From Microlunatus kandeliicorticis (lineage in GTDB: Bacteria; Actinomycetota; Actinomycetes; Propionibacteriales; Propionibacteriaceae): a DNA stretch of 64,000 nt. Location: positions 620,001 to 684,000 of the forward strand of contig NZ_JACGWT010000002.1 of assembly GCF_014137855.1 (NCBI RefSeq), read 5' to 3'. The stretch's first letter is position 1; each line of letters begins with the position of its first letter. Shown piece by piece: positions 34,013 to 41,252 of the stretch. Under the pieces are notes generated by a model that searched no databases, was not told where the DNA came from, and saw only the letters and a list, made by a program, of their open reading frames with translations. A program made the translations under genes and the position numbers.

Positions 34013-34750
34013 TCAGTCGGATGCCGTGATCAGGGTGCCGATGTTCTCGCCGAGACAGATGCGGCGCATGAGCTGCTGTTGGGCAACGTCGAAGATGTGC
34101 ATCGTGAGGCCCTGCTCGCCGGCCAGGACGAAGGCGCTGGTATCCATCACCTTGATGCCGCGAGCGACAGCCTCTTGATAGGTGAGTCGGTCGAAACGCA
34201 CCGCATCGTCGTGCAAATTGGGGTCTTTGTCGTAGACGGCGTCGATGTCGCGTTTCGCGACGAGGAGTGCGTCAGCGTCCAGCTCGAGGGCGCGCTGGAC
34301 CGAGGGGTAGTCGGTGGTGACGTAGGGCTGGCCGATGCCGCCGGCCAGGATGACGATGCGTCCCTGCTCGAGGTGGGAGATGGCGCGGAGGCGGATGAAG
34401 GGCTCGGCGACCGACTGGATCGGGACGGCCGTCATCACCCGGACGTCGGCGCCCGTGCGGCCGGTGAGGGCTCCGCGGAGCATGAGGGCGTTCATCACGG
34501 TGCCGAGCATGCCGATGTTGTCGGCCTCAGCCCGGCCGATGCCCCAGCCCTCGGCCATCCGCCCGCGGAAGTAGTTGCCCCCACCGACCACCACCGCCAC
34601 CTGAATGCCGAGGTCGTGGACCGCGAGGACCTCCTCGCTGAGGTGCGCTAGCCGATCCGGTTCAACACCCCATCCGCTTGATCCCGCCAGCGCCTCGCCA
34701 CTGAGCTTCAAGACGACACGCTGATATCGGGACACGAGCGACTCCTTCAT
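34013..34750 (-). CDS. pyrH: UMP kinase (probable extra copy)
   Basis: 245 aa from the ATG at 34750; GTG 34735 is an alternative. It phosphorylates UMP to UDP. KLSGEALAG with the phosphate-binding Lys, VVVGGGNYFRGR, ADNIGMLGTVMNALMLRGAL, TDYPSVQRALELDADALLVA, DAVYDKDP and IKVMDTSAFVLA are all intact PyrH signatures. The usual actinobacterial pyrH lies between tsf and frr, which are not here, so this is probably a second copy carried by the island. It is divergent from a NUDIX gene 70 bp away with no repeat between them. Confidence 0.92.
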   Translation of the reverse strand: MKESLVSRYQRVVLKLSGEALAGSSGWGVEPDRLAHLSEEVLAVHDLGIQVAVVVGGGNYFRGRMAEGWGIGRAEADNIGMLGTVMNALMLRGALTGRTGADVRVMTAVPIQSVAEPFIRLRAISHLEQGRIVILAGGIGQPYVTTDYPSVQRALELDADALLVAKRDIDAVYDKDPNLHDDAVRFDRLTYQEAVARGIKVMDTSAFVLAGEQGLTMHIFDVAQQQLMRRICLGENIGTLITASD

Positions 34751-34819
34751 CCGGACGAGGTCATCGACCAGTACAGCAGCTCCGGTGATCGAGCGAGGGG
34801 CGGCTGGTAGAACGGCTCC

Positions 34820-35263
34820 GTGCCGCACCCACGCCACCTGGTCGCTGCCGGCGTCATCATTCGCGATCCACGTGATCGGATCCTCATGGTCCAGACCTTC
34901 AACCGGCTCGGACAAGGGTTGATCCTTCCGGGCGGACTGGTGGAGGAGGGCGAACCCCCTCACCAGGCCGCAGTGCGCGAAGCGGAAGAGGAACTCGGTC
35001 TCAGGGTCGAGGTTGACCGACTGCTGGCCATCGAACACCACTCCGCATTCAACGGCCGACCCTCGAGCCTCCAATTCGTCTTCGCCGCCGCAGATGTGAT
35101 CTCCAACGACTTCGCGCCGAGGTTGCAGCCCGACGAGATCGCCGAAGCGAGATGGGTGAAGGAGTCAGAAGCTGTCGAGCTCCACGGTGCCGCGGGCCGA
35201 GCGCGCATGGCGGCAGCTCTAGAGGCATCACGAACCGGAATACCTGCCTACTTGGCCACCTGA
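34820..35263 (+). CDS. NUDIX hydrolase in the island
   Basis: 147 aa from the GTG at 34820. The NUDIX box GGLVEEGEPPHQAAVREAEE followed by ELGL is complete, and LVAAGVIIRDPRDRILMVQT is the first strand. FNRLGQGLILPGG suggests the branch of the family that cleans or activates nucleotides. It is divergent from pyrH, sharing a 69-bp intergenic region, and is followed 27 bp downstream by repeat group F. The pair may handle the same nucleotide pool, which is an inference from position. Confidence 0.88.
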   Translation: MPHPRHLVAAGVIIRDPRDRILMVQTFNRLGQGLILPGGLVEEGEPPHQAAVREAEEELGLRVEVDRLLAIEHHSAFNGRPSSLQFVFAAADVISNDFAPRLQPDEIAEARWVKESEAVELHGAAGRARMAAALEASRTGIPAYLAT

Positions 35264-35289
35264 CGAATTGCGCAAGCTGGTCGCAGTTG

Positions 35290-35357
35290 CAGTAGCCGGT
35301 GATCACACGGAGTGTGCGATAGCCGGTGGTCACGCGGACGCGCGCGGTTGACCGGGA
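35290..35357 (+). repeat. Island repeat, copy group F
   Basis: Unit one (35290-35316, 27 bp) reads CAGTAGCCGGTGAT then CACACGGAGTGTG; unit two (35317-35344) reads CGATAGCCGGTGGT then CACGCGGACGCGCG; a partial CGGTTGACCGG follows. In unit one both arms differ from the consensus but still pair (CACAC with GTGTG), a compensatory change. Confidence 0.9.
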
Positions 35358-35411
35358 CCCGCTTAACACCACAACGGCCTAAAATTGCCCATGGCCAAGC
35401 GGAGACAACCC

Positions 35412-36086
35412 ATGAGCCCCGCTGACCAATACCTCTTCGACCTAGCAGACGAGATCAGCCCAAACCGACCCCAGCTCGTCCCTGATCTCGACTCAGCTGG
35501 CCCGGCGAATCTTCACTGGAACCCGGCCAGCAGCATCCAAGCGGCAGACGATGCCGATATGGAGGTCGACCTTCAACAGTTTGACCACGCCTGCCAGCAC
35601 GCCGACCCCGAACTCGTGGCACGTCTGGCCTGGACACCTGGCCTGCCCGAAGAGTTGCGTGGACGTCTGGCTCACCACGCCGCCGACGAGGTCCGCGCCT
35701 GGGTAGCCGCCGGCACCCGCAAGCCCGAGCTACACCAACTTCTCCGTGAGGATGAGTCCCCCCGAGTCCGAGCGTTCGCCCTATGGTCGGCCTTCACCAC
35801 CAGCGATCAGCTGGTCCAGGCGGCAGACGACCGGCGACTCGAAGTACGAGCAGTCGTCGCCGACCACGCTTTGACCCCCATCGACACGCTGCTGAAGTTG
35901 GCGCACGACTCCTCCGCGCGCGTCCGCTGGTCTCTGGCCACCGGGCCCCACGCAGCAGAACCACGCATCCTGCAGGTACTCCAATCAGACCCCGATAGGT
36001 CCGTCGCCATGCAGGCTCGATCGACACTGGAGAACATCGCGAGCGGCGACCGGGCAGAGCGAACGCTCGGTGAGCCCAGCCAATAG
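35412..36086 (+). CDS. LRV/HEAT-like repeat protein
   Basis: 224 aa from the ATG at 35412, chosen because GGAG at 35401-35404 is well placed; an ATG at 35391 would add seven residues. After an acidic N terminus, from about residue 65 there are roughly 22-25 residue helical repeats (ELVARLAWTPGLPEELRGRL, EVRAWVAAGTRKPELHQLL, VRAFALWSAFTTSDQLVQAA, VRAVVADHALTPIDTLLKLA and VRWSLATGPHAAEPRILQVL) with the D..xxVR signature of leucine-rich-variant/HEAT proteins. Such proteins bind other proteins or nucleic acid; the partner is unknown. It lies between repeat groups F and G. Confidence 0.75.
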   Translation: MSPADQYLFDLADEISPNRPQLVPDLDSAGPANLHWNPASSIQAADDADMEVDLQQFDHACQHADPELVARLAWTPGLPEELRGRLAHHAADEVRAWVAAGTRKPELHQLLREDESPRVRAFALWSAFTTSDQLVQAADDRRLEVRAVVADHALTPIDTLLKLAHDSSARVRWSLATGPHAAEPRILQVLQSDPDRSVAMQARSTLENIASGDRAERTLGEPSQ

Positions 36087-36118
36087 CGACACACCGGACC
36101 TACTGCGACTGAGCGGTG

Positions 36119-36184
36119 CAGTAGCCGGTGGTCACAAGGAGCGTGCGATAGCCGGTGGTCACGCGGACGCGTGCAGTTGGCCGG
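36119..36184 (+). repeat. Island repeat, copy group G
   Basis: Unit one (36119-36145, 27 bp) has GGTGGTCACAAGGAGCGTG; unit two (36146-36173) is CGATAGCCGGTGGT then CACGCGGACGCGTG; a partial CAGTTGGCCGG follows. Its two-unit layout (27 bp then 28 bp, with CGATAGCC opening the second) is the same as group F. It lies between the LRV-like gene and the integrase remnant. Confidence 0.9.
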
Positions 36185-36318
36185 TCCCCATCTGACATGG
36201 CCACCCTGACGACGCAGGTGGCCCGACTCCACTCAGTACCGAGCTTCGAGACGCAGGGATTGCGACTGTTGCGCCTGGTCAAGGTCGAGGTGTCGCATAT
36301 AGCCCGCCCGCCTGGATT
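36185..36318. other. Gap between repeat G and the integrase remnant
   Basis: No gene is supported here. A 94-aa frame (36155-36439) begins inside the repeat and crosses the integrase remnant out of frame; it has no recognisable features. Confidence 0.5.
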
Positions 36319-36531
36319 CTCAGTGAGGGGGCCTCAACTGGTACACTGCCTGGCCATCGTGAGGACCTCGCCACAGGTCCACCCCACAGCGGGACGACAG
36401 TCACCGAGATGGTCTACCGCCACCAGCCTCGGCCGGTGATCCAGACGGGTGCCCTCGTCATGGACCAGCTGTTCAGGCCGACCGATCCGAGCGGATTGAC
36501 GGCCAGTGGACAAGCGCTGGTCTGCCGGTGA
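36319..36531 (+). pseudogene. 3' remnant of a tyrosine recombinase (phage-type integrase)
   Basis: The last 70 codons of an integrase are readable: HSGTTVTEMVYRHQPRPVIQ followed by TGALVMDQLF. This matches the end of actinobacterial phage/ICE integrases, with the nucleophilic Tyr in VTEMVYRHQ and the conserved His of the GHSG motif in HSGTT. The preceding 20 codons (EDLATGPP) are only partly consistent with the expected helix, and the rest of the catalytic domain is gone. The gene points at, and ends 34 bp from, the 3' end of tRNA-Pro, the normal position of an integrase beside its tRNA attachment site. Confidence 0.72.
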
Positions 36532-36536
36532 GAAGC

Positions 36537-36558
36537 GACCAGGGCGAAAGCCCTGGTC
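36537..36558 (-). terminator. tRNA-Pro terminator
   Basis: GACCAGGGC (36537-36545) pairs perfectly with GCCCTGGTC (36550-36558) around a GAAA loop on the plus strand. It lies eight bases past the tRNA 3' end. Confidence 0.75.
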
Positions 36559-36565
36559 ACAGCGG

Positions 36566-36639
<74 letters not shown>

Positions 36640-36735
36640 TGGGCTCCGGAACGCCGTCCGGCGTCGAAGCCTCGGCGAGTTTAGCCCATCGGGGCCGTTG
36701 CGATCACATCCGTCCGTGACCGGCCGGCGAACCGC

Positions 36736-37653
36736 TCAGCCGCGCGGCACCAGCGTCATCAGGGTGGCCTCGGGCGGGCAGGCGAACCGGACCGGCGCGT
36801 ACGGCGAGGTGCCGAGACCGGCGGAGACGTGCAGCGCCGCGGTGTGCCCGTCGATCCGGTGGCTGCTCAGCCCCTTGACCCGCGCGGTGTCGAGGTCGCA
36901 GTTGGTGACCAGCGCCCCGTAGAAGGGCACGCAGACCTGTCCGCCGTGGGTGTGGCCGGCGACGATCAGGTCGAGCCCGTCGCGCGCCATCCCGTCGAGC
37001 ACCCGCAGGTAGGGGGCATGGGTGACCCCGATGCTCAGCGCGGCCTCGGGGTCGGGCGCCCCGGCGACCTTCGCGTAGCGGTCGCGGTTGAGGTGGGCGT
37101 CGTCGGTGCCGCGCAGCTCGACCCGGGTGCCGTTGAGCTCCAGCACCACCCGCCGCTCGGTCAGGTCGTGCCAGCCGGAGGCGGTGAACGCATCACCGAG
37201 CTCGCGCCAGGGCAGCTCCACCGGGTTGGGCGTCCCGCGCCGCGACGGCCGGGTCAGATAGCTGAACGGGTTCTTGAACCCCGGGCCGTAGTAGTCGTTC
37301 GAGCCCCAGACGAACACCCCGGGCTTGTCGAGCAGCCGGCCGAGGCTGCGGGTCACGAAGGGCACCGACCGCGGGTCGGCGAGGTTGTCGCCGGTGTCGA
37401 TCACCAGGTCCGGCTCCAGGCCGGACAGCCAGGTCAGCCACTCCTGCTTGGCGCGCTGGCCCGGCGTCAGGTGCAGGTCGGAGATCTGGAGCACCCGGAT
37501 CGGCCGCGCCCCCGCGGGGAGCACCGGCACCTCGACCCGGCGCAGCCGGAACGACCGCACCTCGATCCCGGCTCCCCACACCAGGCAGCCGAGGCCGACC
37601 CCGGTCAACGCACCCAGGGCGGTCAGCGTGCGGGACACCGCGGGCGACGACAT
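36736..37653 (-). CDS. Membrane-anchored metallophosphoesterase (Rv3683-like)
   Basis: 305 aa from the ATG at 37653. An N-terminal hydrophobic helix (LTALGALTGVGLGCLVWGAG) anchors the protein. It is followed by calcineurin-like motifs: LQISDLHLTPGQ, DLVIDTGDNLAD, VFVWGSNDYYGP, IGVTHAPYLRVLD and IVAGHTHGGQVCVPF. GSND in place of GNHD is usual for this branch. The gene is next to ponA2 in M. tuberculosis (Rv3683) and is separated here only by yqeY. The substrate is unknown; an envelope role is inferred from synteny. Confidence 0.9.
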   Translation of the reverse strand: MSSPAVSRTLTALGALTGVGLGCLVWGAGIEVRSFRLRRVEVPVLPAGARPIRVLQISDLHLTPGQRAKQEWLTWLSGLEPDLVIDTGDNLADPRSVPFVTRSLGRLLDKPGVFVWGSNDYYGPGFKNPFSYLTRPSRRGTPNPVELPWRELGDAFTASGWHDLTERRVVLELNGTRVELRGTDDAHLNRDRYAKVAGAPDPEAALSIGVTHAPYLRVLDGMARDGLDLIVAGHTHGGQVCVPFYGALVTNCDLDTARVKGLSSHRIDGHTAALHVSAGLGTSPYAPVRFACPPEATLMTLVPRG

Positions 37654-37741
37654 GGCGGCAAGGGTAACCGGCGGTCGCTGTGCTCCCGGCCGGTCGGGAA
37701 ACCCCGGTGCCCGCCCGCGGGGCGGCTGGGAGACTGGACCC

Positions 37742-38215
37742 ATGACGCAGACTCCGACCGGACTCAAGGACCGGCTGCGGACCGACCTCACCCAGGCGCT
37801 CCGCGACCGCGACAAGGTGCGCGCCGGCACCATCCGGATGGTGCTCTCGGCCATCACCGAGGCCGAGGTGGCCGGCCGGACGGCGATCGAGCTCACCGAG
37901 GAGCAGGTGACCGACGTCGTGGTCCGCGAGGCCAAGAAGCGCCGGGAGGCCACCGAGGCGTTCAGCGCCGCCGGTCGCGACGACCTCGCGCAGAAGGAGC
38001 AGGCCGAGGCCGCCGTGCTCGCCGACTACCTGCCCCAGCAGCTCAGCACCGAGGAGATCAGCGCGCTGGTCACCCAGGCGATCGCGGACAGCGGCGCCGC
38101 CGAGCTCGGCCCCCGCGGGATGGGCAAGGTGATGGGGCTGCTCACCCCGCAGACCAAGGGCCGTGCCGACGGCCGGGCGGTGGCCGACGAGGTGAAGCGC
38201 CAGCTCGCGGGTTGA
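37742..38215 (+). CDS. GatB/YqeY domain protein
   Basis: 157 aa. LKDRLRTDLTQALRDRDKVR, TIRMVLSAITEAEV and REAKKRREATEAF (the helical domain), then LADYLPQQLSTEEISALV and MGKVMGLLTPQTKGRADG (the tail resembling the GatB C-terminal domain) define a complete YqeY protein. The GatB-like domain binds tRNA in the amidotransferase, but the role of free-standing YqeY is not known. The ATG at 37742 is 88 bp from the divergent metallophosphoesterase start. A strong terminator follows. Confidence 0.93.
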   Translation: MTQTPTGLKDRLRTDLTQALRDRDKVRAGTIRMVLSAITEAEVAGRTAIELTEEQVTDVVVREAKKRREATEAFSAAGRDDLAQKEQAEAAVLADYLPQQLSTEEISALVTQAIADSGAAELGPRGMGKVMGLLTPQTKGRADGRAVADEVKRQLAG

Positions 38216-38257
38216 CCACCTCGCAGGCACGGCCACGAATCCGAGCCCCCCGAGACG

Positions 38258-38296
38258 ACGACGGCCGGCGACCCCTGAGGGGGCGCCGGCCGTCGT
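38258..38296. terminator. Bidirectional terminator between yqeY and ponA2
   Basis: ACGACGGCCGGCG (38258-38270) pairs perfectly with CGCCGGCCGTCGT (38284-38296), and the loop ends add CCCC/GGGG pairing. It is placed between two convergent genes. Confidence 0.85.
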
Positions 38297-38311
38297 GTGT
38301 GCCTCGCGGGA

Positions 38312-40753
38312 TCAGCCGCCGGGTTTGCCGGTCGGCGAGCTGCTCGGTGACGGGCTCGAGTTCTGCTGCTCCTGCTGCTTCTGCTTCTCCTCGGCCGCCT
38401 TCTTCTTGGCCGCCGCCGCCCGTTGCTCGGCCGCCACCTGCGACGGGCTCTTCCCGGCGCTGTAGACGGCGTAGACCGAACCGAACTGCGCCACGGTGCC
38501 GCTGCTCGGGGTGTAGTACATGAAGCTCCCGGCCGGGACCGAGCTGCTGTAGCTGTACGTCCGGGTCAGGTTGACCCCGATCGCGTCCAGCGCCGACTGG
38601 GCCTCAGAGAAGGACATCCCGCTCAGGTTCGGGATCGGGACCTGCTTGCCCTCGCGGATGTCCTTCGACGGGTTGACGAAGTCGGTGGCCGGCAGGTCCT
38701 GGAGCGCGGCGGTCATCGCCGGCTTCCAGATGTTGCGGCCCGCGTCACCACCACCGGTGCCGCCGAGCACCCCGCCGTTCTCGAGGTAGACCCCCTTGAC
38801 CCCGCGCGTCGGGTTGTTGCGGAACCGCTTGGCCTGCTTGTCCTTGGCGATCATCGCGACGCCGGTGAGGTTCGGGGTGTAGCCCGCGAACCAGACCGCC
38901 GCGTTGTCCTCGATGGTGCCGGTCTTGCCCGCCTGCGGGTGACCGTCGGGGACGAGCGCCGGCAGGCCGGTGCCGCGGGTGATGACGCTCTGCAGCAGGT
39001 CGTTGACGCCGTCGGCCACGTCCTGGTCGATCACCCGGCGGCAGTTGGCCGACGGGGCCGCGATGCTCTTGCCGTCGCCGCTGGTGATCTTGCTGATGAT
39101 GATCGGGTCGCAGCGGATGCCGCGGGCCGCGAACGTCGCGTAGGCGGTGGCCAGCGAGATCGGGGCGATCTCGGAGATGCCCAGGGTGAAGGCCAGCGAG
39201 TTCGAGTCGTCGGTGATCGGACGCCCGTCGGCCCGCTGGATGCCGAGCCGCTGAGCCATCTTCGTCACGTTGCAGACGCCGACGTCCTGCTCGAGCTGCA
39301 GGAAGTAGGTGTTGACCGAGTACTCGGCGGCGGTCCGCATGTCGATGTTGGTGCTGTGCCCGACGTCGTTGCTGGCCACGTACTTGCCGCTGTTGGCGTT
39401 CTGGCCCGAGCAGGTCTTGAAGCTGTAATTGCTGAAGTCCATCGGCGAGCGGGCGTTGTACCGCTTGCTGATCGGGATGCCCTGCTCGAGCGCGGCGGCC
39501 ATGGTGACCGCCTTCATCGTCGACCCGGACTGGTAGCCCTCGGCCCCGCCGTACTGGGCGGTCGCCGCGTAGTTGAAGTAGGTCTCGCCCTTCTTCGCGT
39601 CGTTGCCCATCACCGGCCGGTTCTGCGCCATCGCCTTGATCAGCCCGGTGCCCGGCTCGATCTCGACCATGGTCGAGATCAGCGGGTCCTTGGCGTTGAT
39701 GAACGCGCTGAGCGCCTTCTGCGCCTTGTCCTGGCTGTCCGGGTCGATCTTGGTCTGCACGGTCAGGCCGCCGCGGAGGATCGCGTTCTCGCGGTCCTGC
39801 TTGGTCTTGCCCAGCGCCGGGTCGTTCTCGAGCGCGGTGCGGACGTAGCTGCAGAGGAACGGGTAGCGGCTGTCGAGGCAGCCGTTCGGGGTGGTGCTGA
39901 TCTTGCTCTTGTCGAACTTGACCTTCTTGGCGCTGGTGGCCTGCGCGGTGGTGATGACCCCCAGCTCGGCCATCCGGTTGAGCACCACGTCGCGGCGGTT
40001 GATCGCCGCCTCGGTGTACTTGGCCGGGTTGGTGCCCTCCGGGTTCTGCACCAGGCCCGCGAGCATCGCCGCCTCCGGCAACGTGAGCTTGGCCGCACTG
40101 GTGTCGAAGTAGTGCCGGGCCGCCGCCTCGACGCCGTAGGCGCCGTCGCCGTAGTAGGCGATGTTGAGGTAGCGCTCGAGGATCTGCTCCTTGGTCAGCT
40201 GCTTCTCCAGCGCGATCGCGTAGCGCAGCTCCTGGATCTTGCGCGCGTAGGTCTCGTCGGTGGCCGCCTTGACGCCGGCGTCGTCACCGCTCAGCTGGGC
40301 CTGCTCGATCCGGACCATCTTCACGTACTGCTGGGTGATGCTCGAACCGCCCTGGGTGGAGCCGCCGGCGGTGTTGCGGACCAGCGCCCGCACCGTGCCC
40401 TTGACGTCCAGCGCGCCGTGCTCGAAGAACCGGTGGTCCTCGATCGCCACCTGGGCCTTCTGCATGATGGGGGCGATCTTGCTGAGCGGCTCGTAGACCC
40501 GGTCCTGCTCGTAGAAGGTCGCCAGCTTCTCGCCGTTGGCCATGTAGACGGTGCTGCGCTCCGGCTGCGGCGGGGTGGTGAACTCGGCGGGGATCTTCTC
40601 CATCTCGGCCGCGGTCGCCCGGCTGCCGACGCCGGCCAGACCGGCGAACGGCACCACCAGACCCGCCACGAGCAGCCCGGCGAGCATGCTCACGACCACG
40701 AACATGGTCAGTGAGTACGCCACGCTGCCGGCGCGTTTGGGACTCAGAGGCAT
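38312..40753 (-). CDS. ponA2: Bifunctional class A penicillin-binding protein with PASTA domain
   Basis: 813 aa from the ATG at 40753. One TM helix (FVVVSMLAGLLVAGLVVPF) precedes the GT51 glycosyltransferase domain with VAIEDHRFFEHGALDVKG and GGSSITQQYVK. The transpeptidase domain has SGSTMKA (SxxK serine), YSVNTYF (SxN) and AGKTGTIED (KTG). One PASTA domain follows (VPIPNLSGMSFSEAQSALDA onward), then an Ala/Lys coiled coil and a Ser/Pro tail. It polymerises and cross-links peptidoglycan outside the membrane. Position beside whiB4 and the metallophosphoesterase, and the PASTA domain, match M. tuberculosis PonA2. Confidence 0.95.
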   Translation of the reverse strand: MPLSPKRAGSVAYSLTMFVVVSMLAGLLVAGLVVPFAGLAGVGSRATAAEMEKIPAEFTTPPQPERSTVYMANGEKLATFYEQDRVYEPLSKIAPIMQKAQVAIEDHRFFEHGALDVKGTVRALVRNTAGGSTQGGSSITQQYVKMVRIEQAQLSGDDAGVKAATDETYARKIQELRYAIALEKQLTKEQILERYLNIAYYGDGAYGVEAAARHYFDTSAAKLTLPEAAMLAGLVQNPEGTNPAKYTEAAINRRDVVLNRMAELGVITTAQATSAKKVKFDKSKISTTPNGCLDSRYPFLCSYVRTALENDPALGKTKQDRENAILRGGLTVQTKIDPDSQDKAQKALSAFINAKDPLISTMVEIEPGTGLIKAMAQNRPVMGNDAKKGETYFNYAATAQYGGAEGYQSGSTMKAVTMAAALEQGIPISKRYNARSPMDFSNYSFKTCSGQNANSGKYVASNDVGHSTNIDMRTAAEYSVNTYFLQLEQDVGVCNVTKMAQRLGIQRADGRPITDDSNSLAFTLGISEIAPISLATAYATFAARGIRCDPIIISKITSGDGKSIAAPSANCRRVIDQDVADGVNDLLQSVITRGTGLPALVPDGHPQAGKTGTIEDNAAVWFAGYTPNLTGVAMIAKDKQAKRFRNNPTRGVKGVYLENGGVLGGTGGGDAGRNIWKPAMTAALQDLPATDFVNPSKDIREGKQVPIPNLSGMSFSEAQSALDAIGVNLTRTYSYSSSVPAGSFMYYTPSSGTVAQFGSVYAVYSAGKSPSQVAAEQRAAAAKKKAAEEKQKQQEQQNSSPSPSSSPTGKPGG

Positions 40754-40970
40754 TGCCTCAGGGTACGCGAGGCCCCCGACAGAGCCGGAATCCTCGCTGG
40801 GCGACACCTCAGGGGTCGCCCGGGGCTCATTTCGTAACGAAAAGGAGTCGTACGCAGAGAGGGCTGGTCAGGGTCGAGGTAAATCCCTAGGATCCTGCCA
40901 TCCGGCTCCGTGGGGACGAGATGTTGGGGGATATCTCGCCGGGCCGGTACGGGGATGAAAGGCCAATTGA

Positions 40971-41252
40971 ATGGCTATGCAATACAACGATGACTGGGCC
41001 CTGCGCGGAAAGTGCCGAGGGATGGCTGACGCCCTCTTCCCGGAGGCTTCGGAGCAGAAGCGGGCCCGCCTGCTGTGCTCGGGGTGCCCGGTGCAGCGCG
41101 AGTGCCTCGCCGAGGCCCTCGACAACCGGATCGAGTGGGGCGTCTGGGGTGGCATGACCGAGCGCGAGCGCCGGCAGCTGCTGCGGCAGCGCTCCGACGT
41201 CACTTCGTGGGCGTCAGTCCTGTTCGGCAAGAAGGTCGCCAAGCTCGCGTAG
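40971..41252 (+). CDS. whiB4: WhiB-family iron-sulfur transcription factor
   Basis: 93 aa. Four cysteines for a [4Fe-4S] cluster are at residues 15, 36, 39 and 45 (GKCRG, then LLCSGCPVQREC), followed by the GVWGGMTERERRQLL turn and a basic C terminus (FGKKVAKLA). The spacing and the neighbours (ponA2 divergent, two ArsA-like ATPases convergent) match whiB4 of M. tuberculosis and wblA of Streptomyces, which respond to redox state and, in Streptomyces, restrain development and antibiotic production. The last 39 bp overlap the 3' end of the convergent ATPase gene. Confidence 0.93.
   Translation: MAMQYNDDWALRGKCRGMADALFPEASEQKRARLLCSGCPVQRECLAEALDNRIEWGVWGGMTERERRQLLRQRSDVTSWASVLFGKKVAKLA

Noticed and set aside
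28996-36184. Classical integron
   Set aside because: No GTTRRRY/RYYYAAC core sites are seen at module ends and the only recombinase remnant is of the phage type, not IntI. Kept only as an analogy.
36155-36439. 94-residue plus-strand frame
   Set aside because: Starts inside repeat group G and crosses the integrase remnant in another frame; no supporting features.
38423-40714. 763-residue plus-strand frame opposite ponA2
   Set aside because: Antisense shadow of the penicillin-binding protein gene; composition is typical of high-GC complementary frames.
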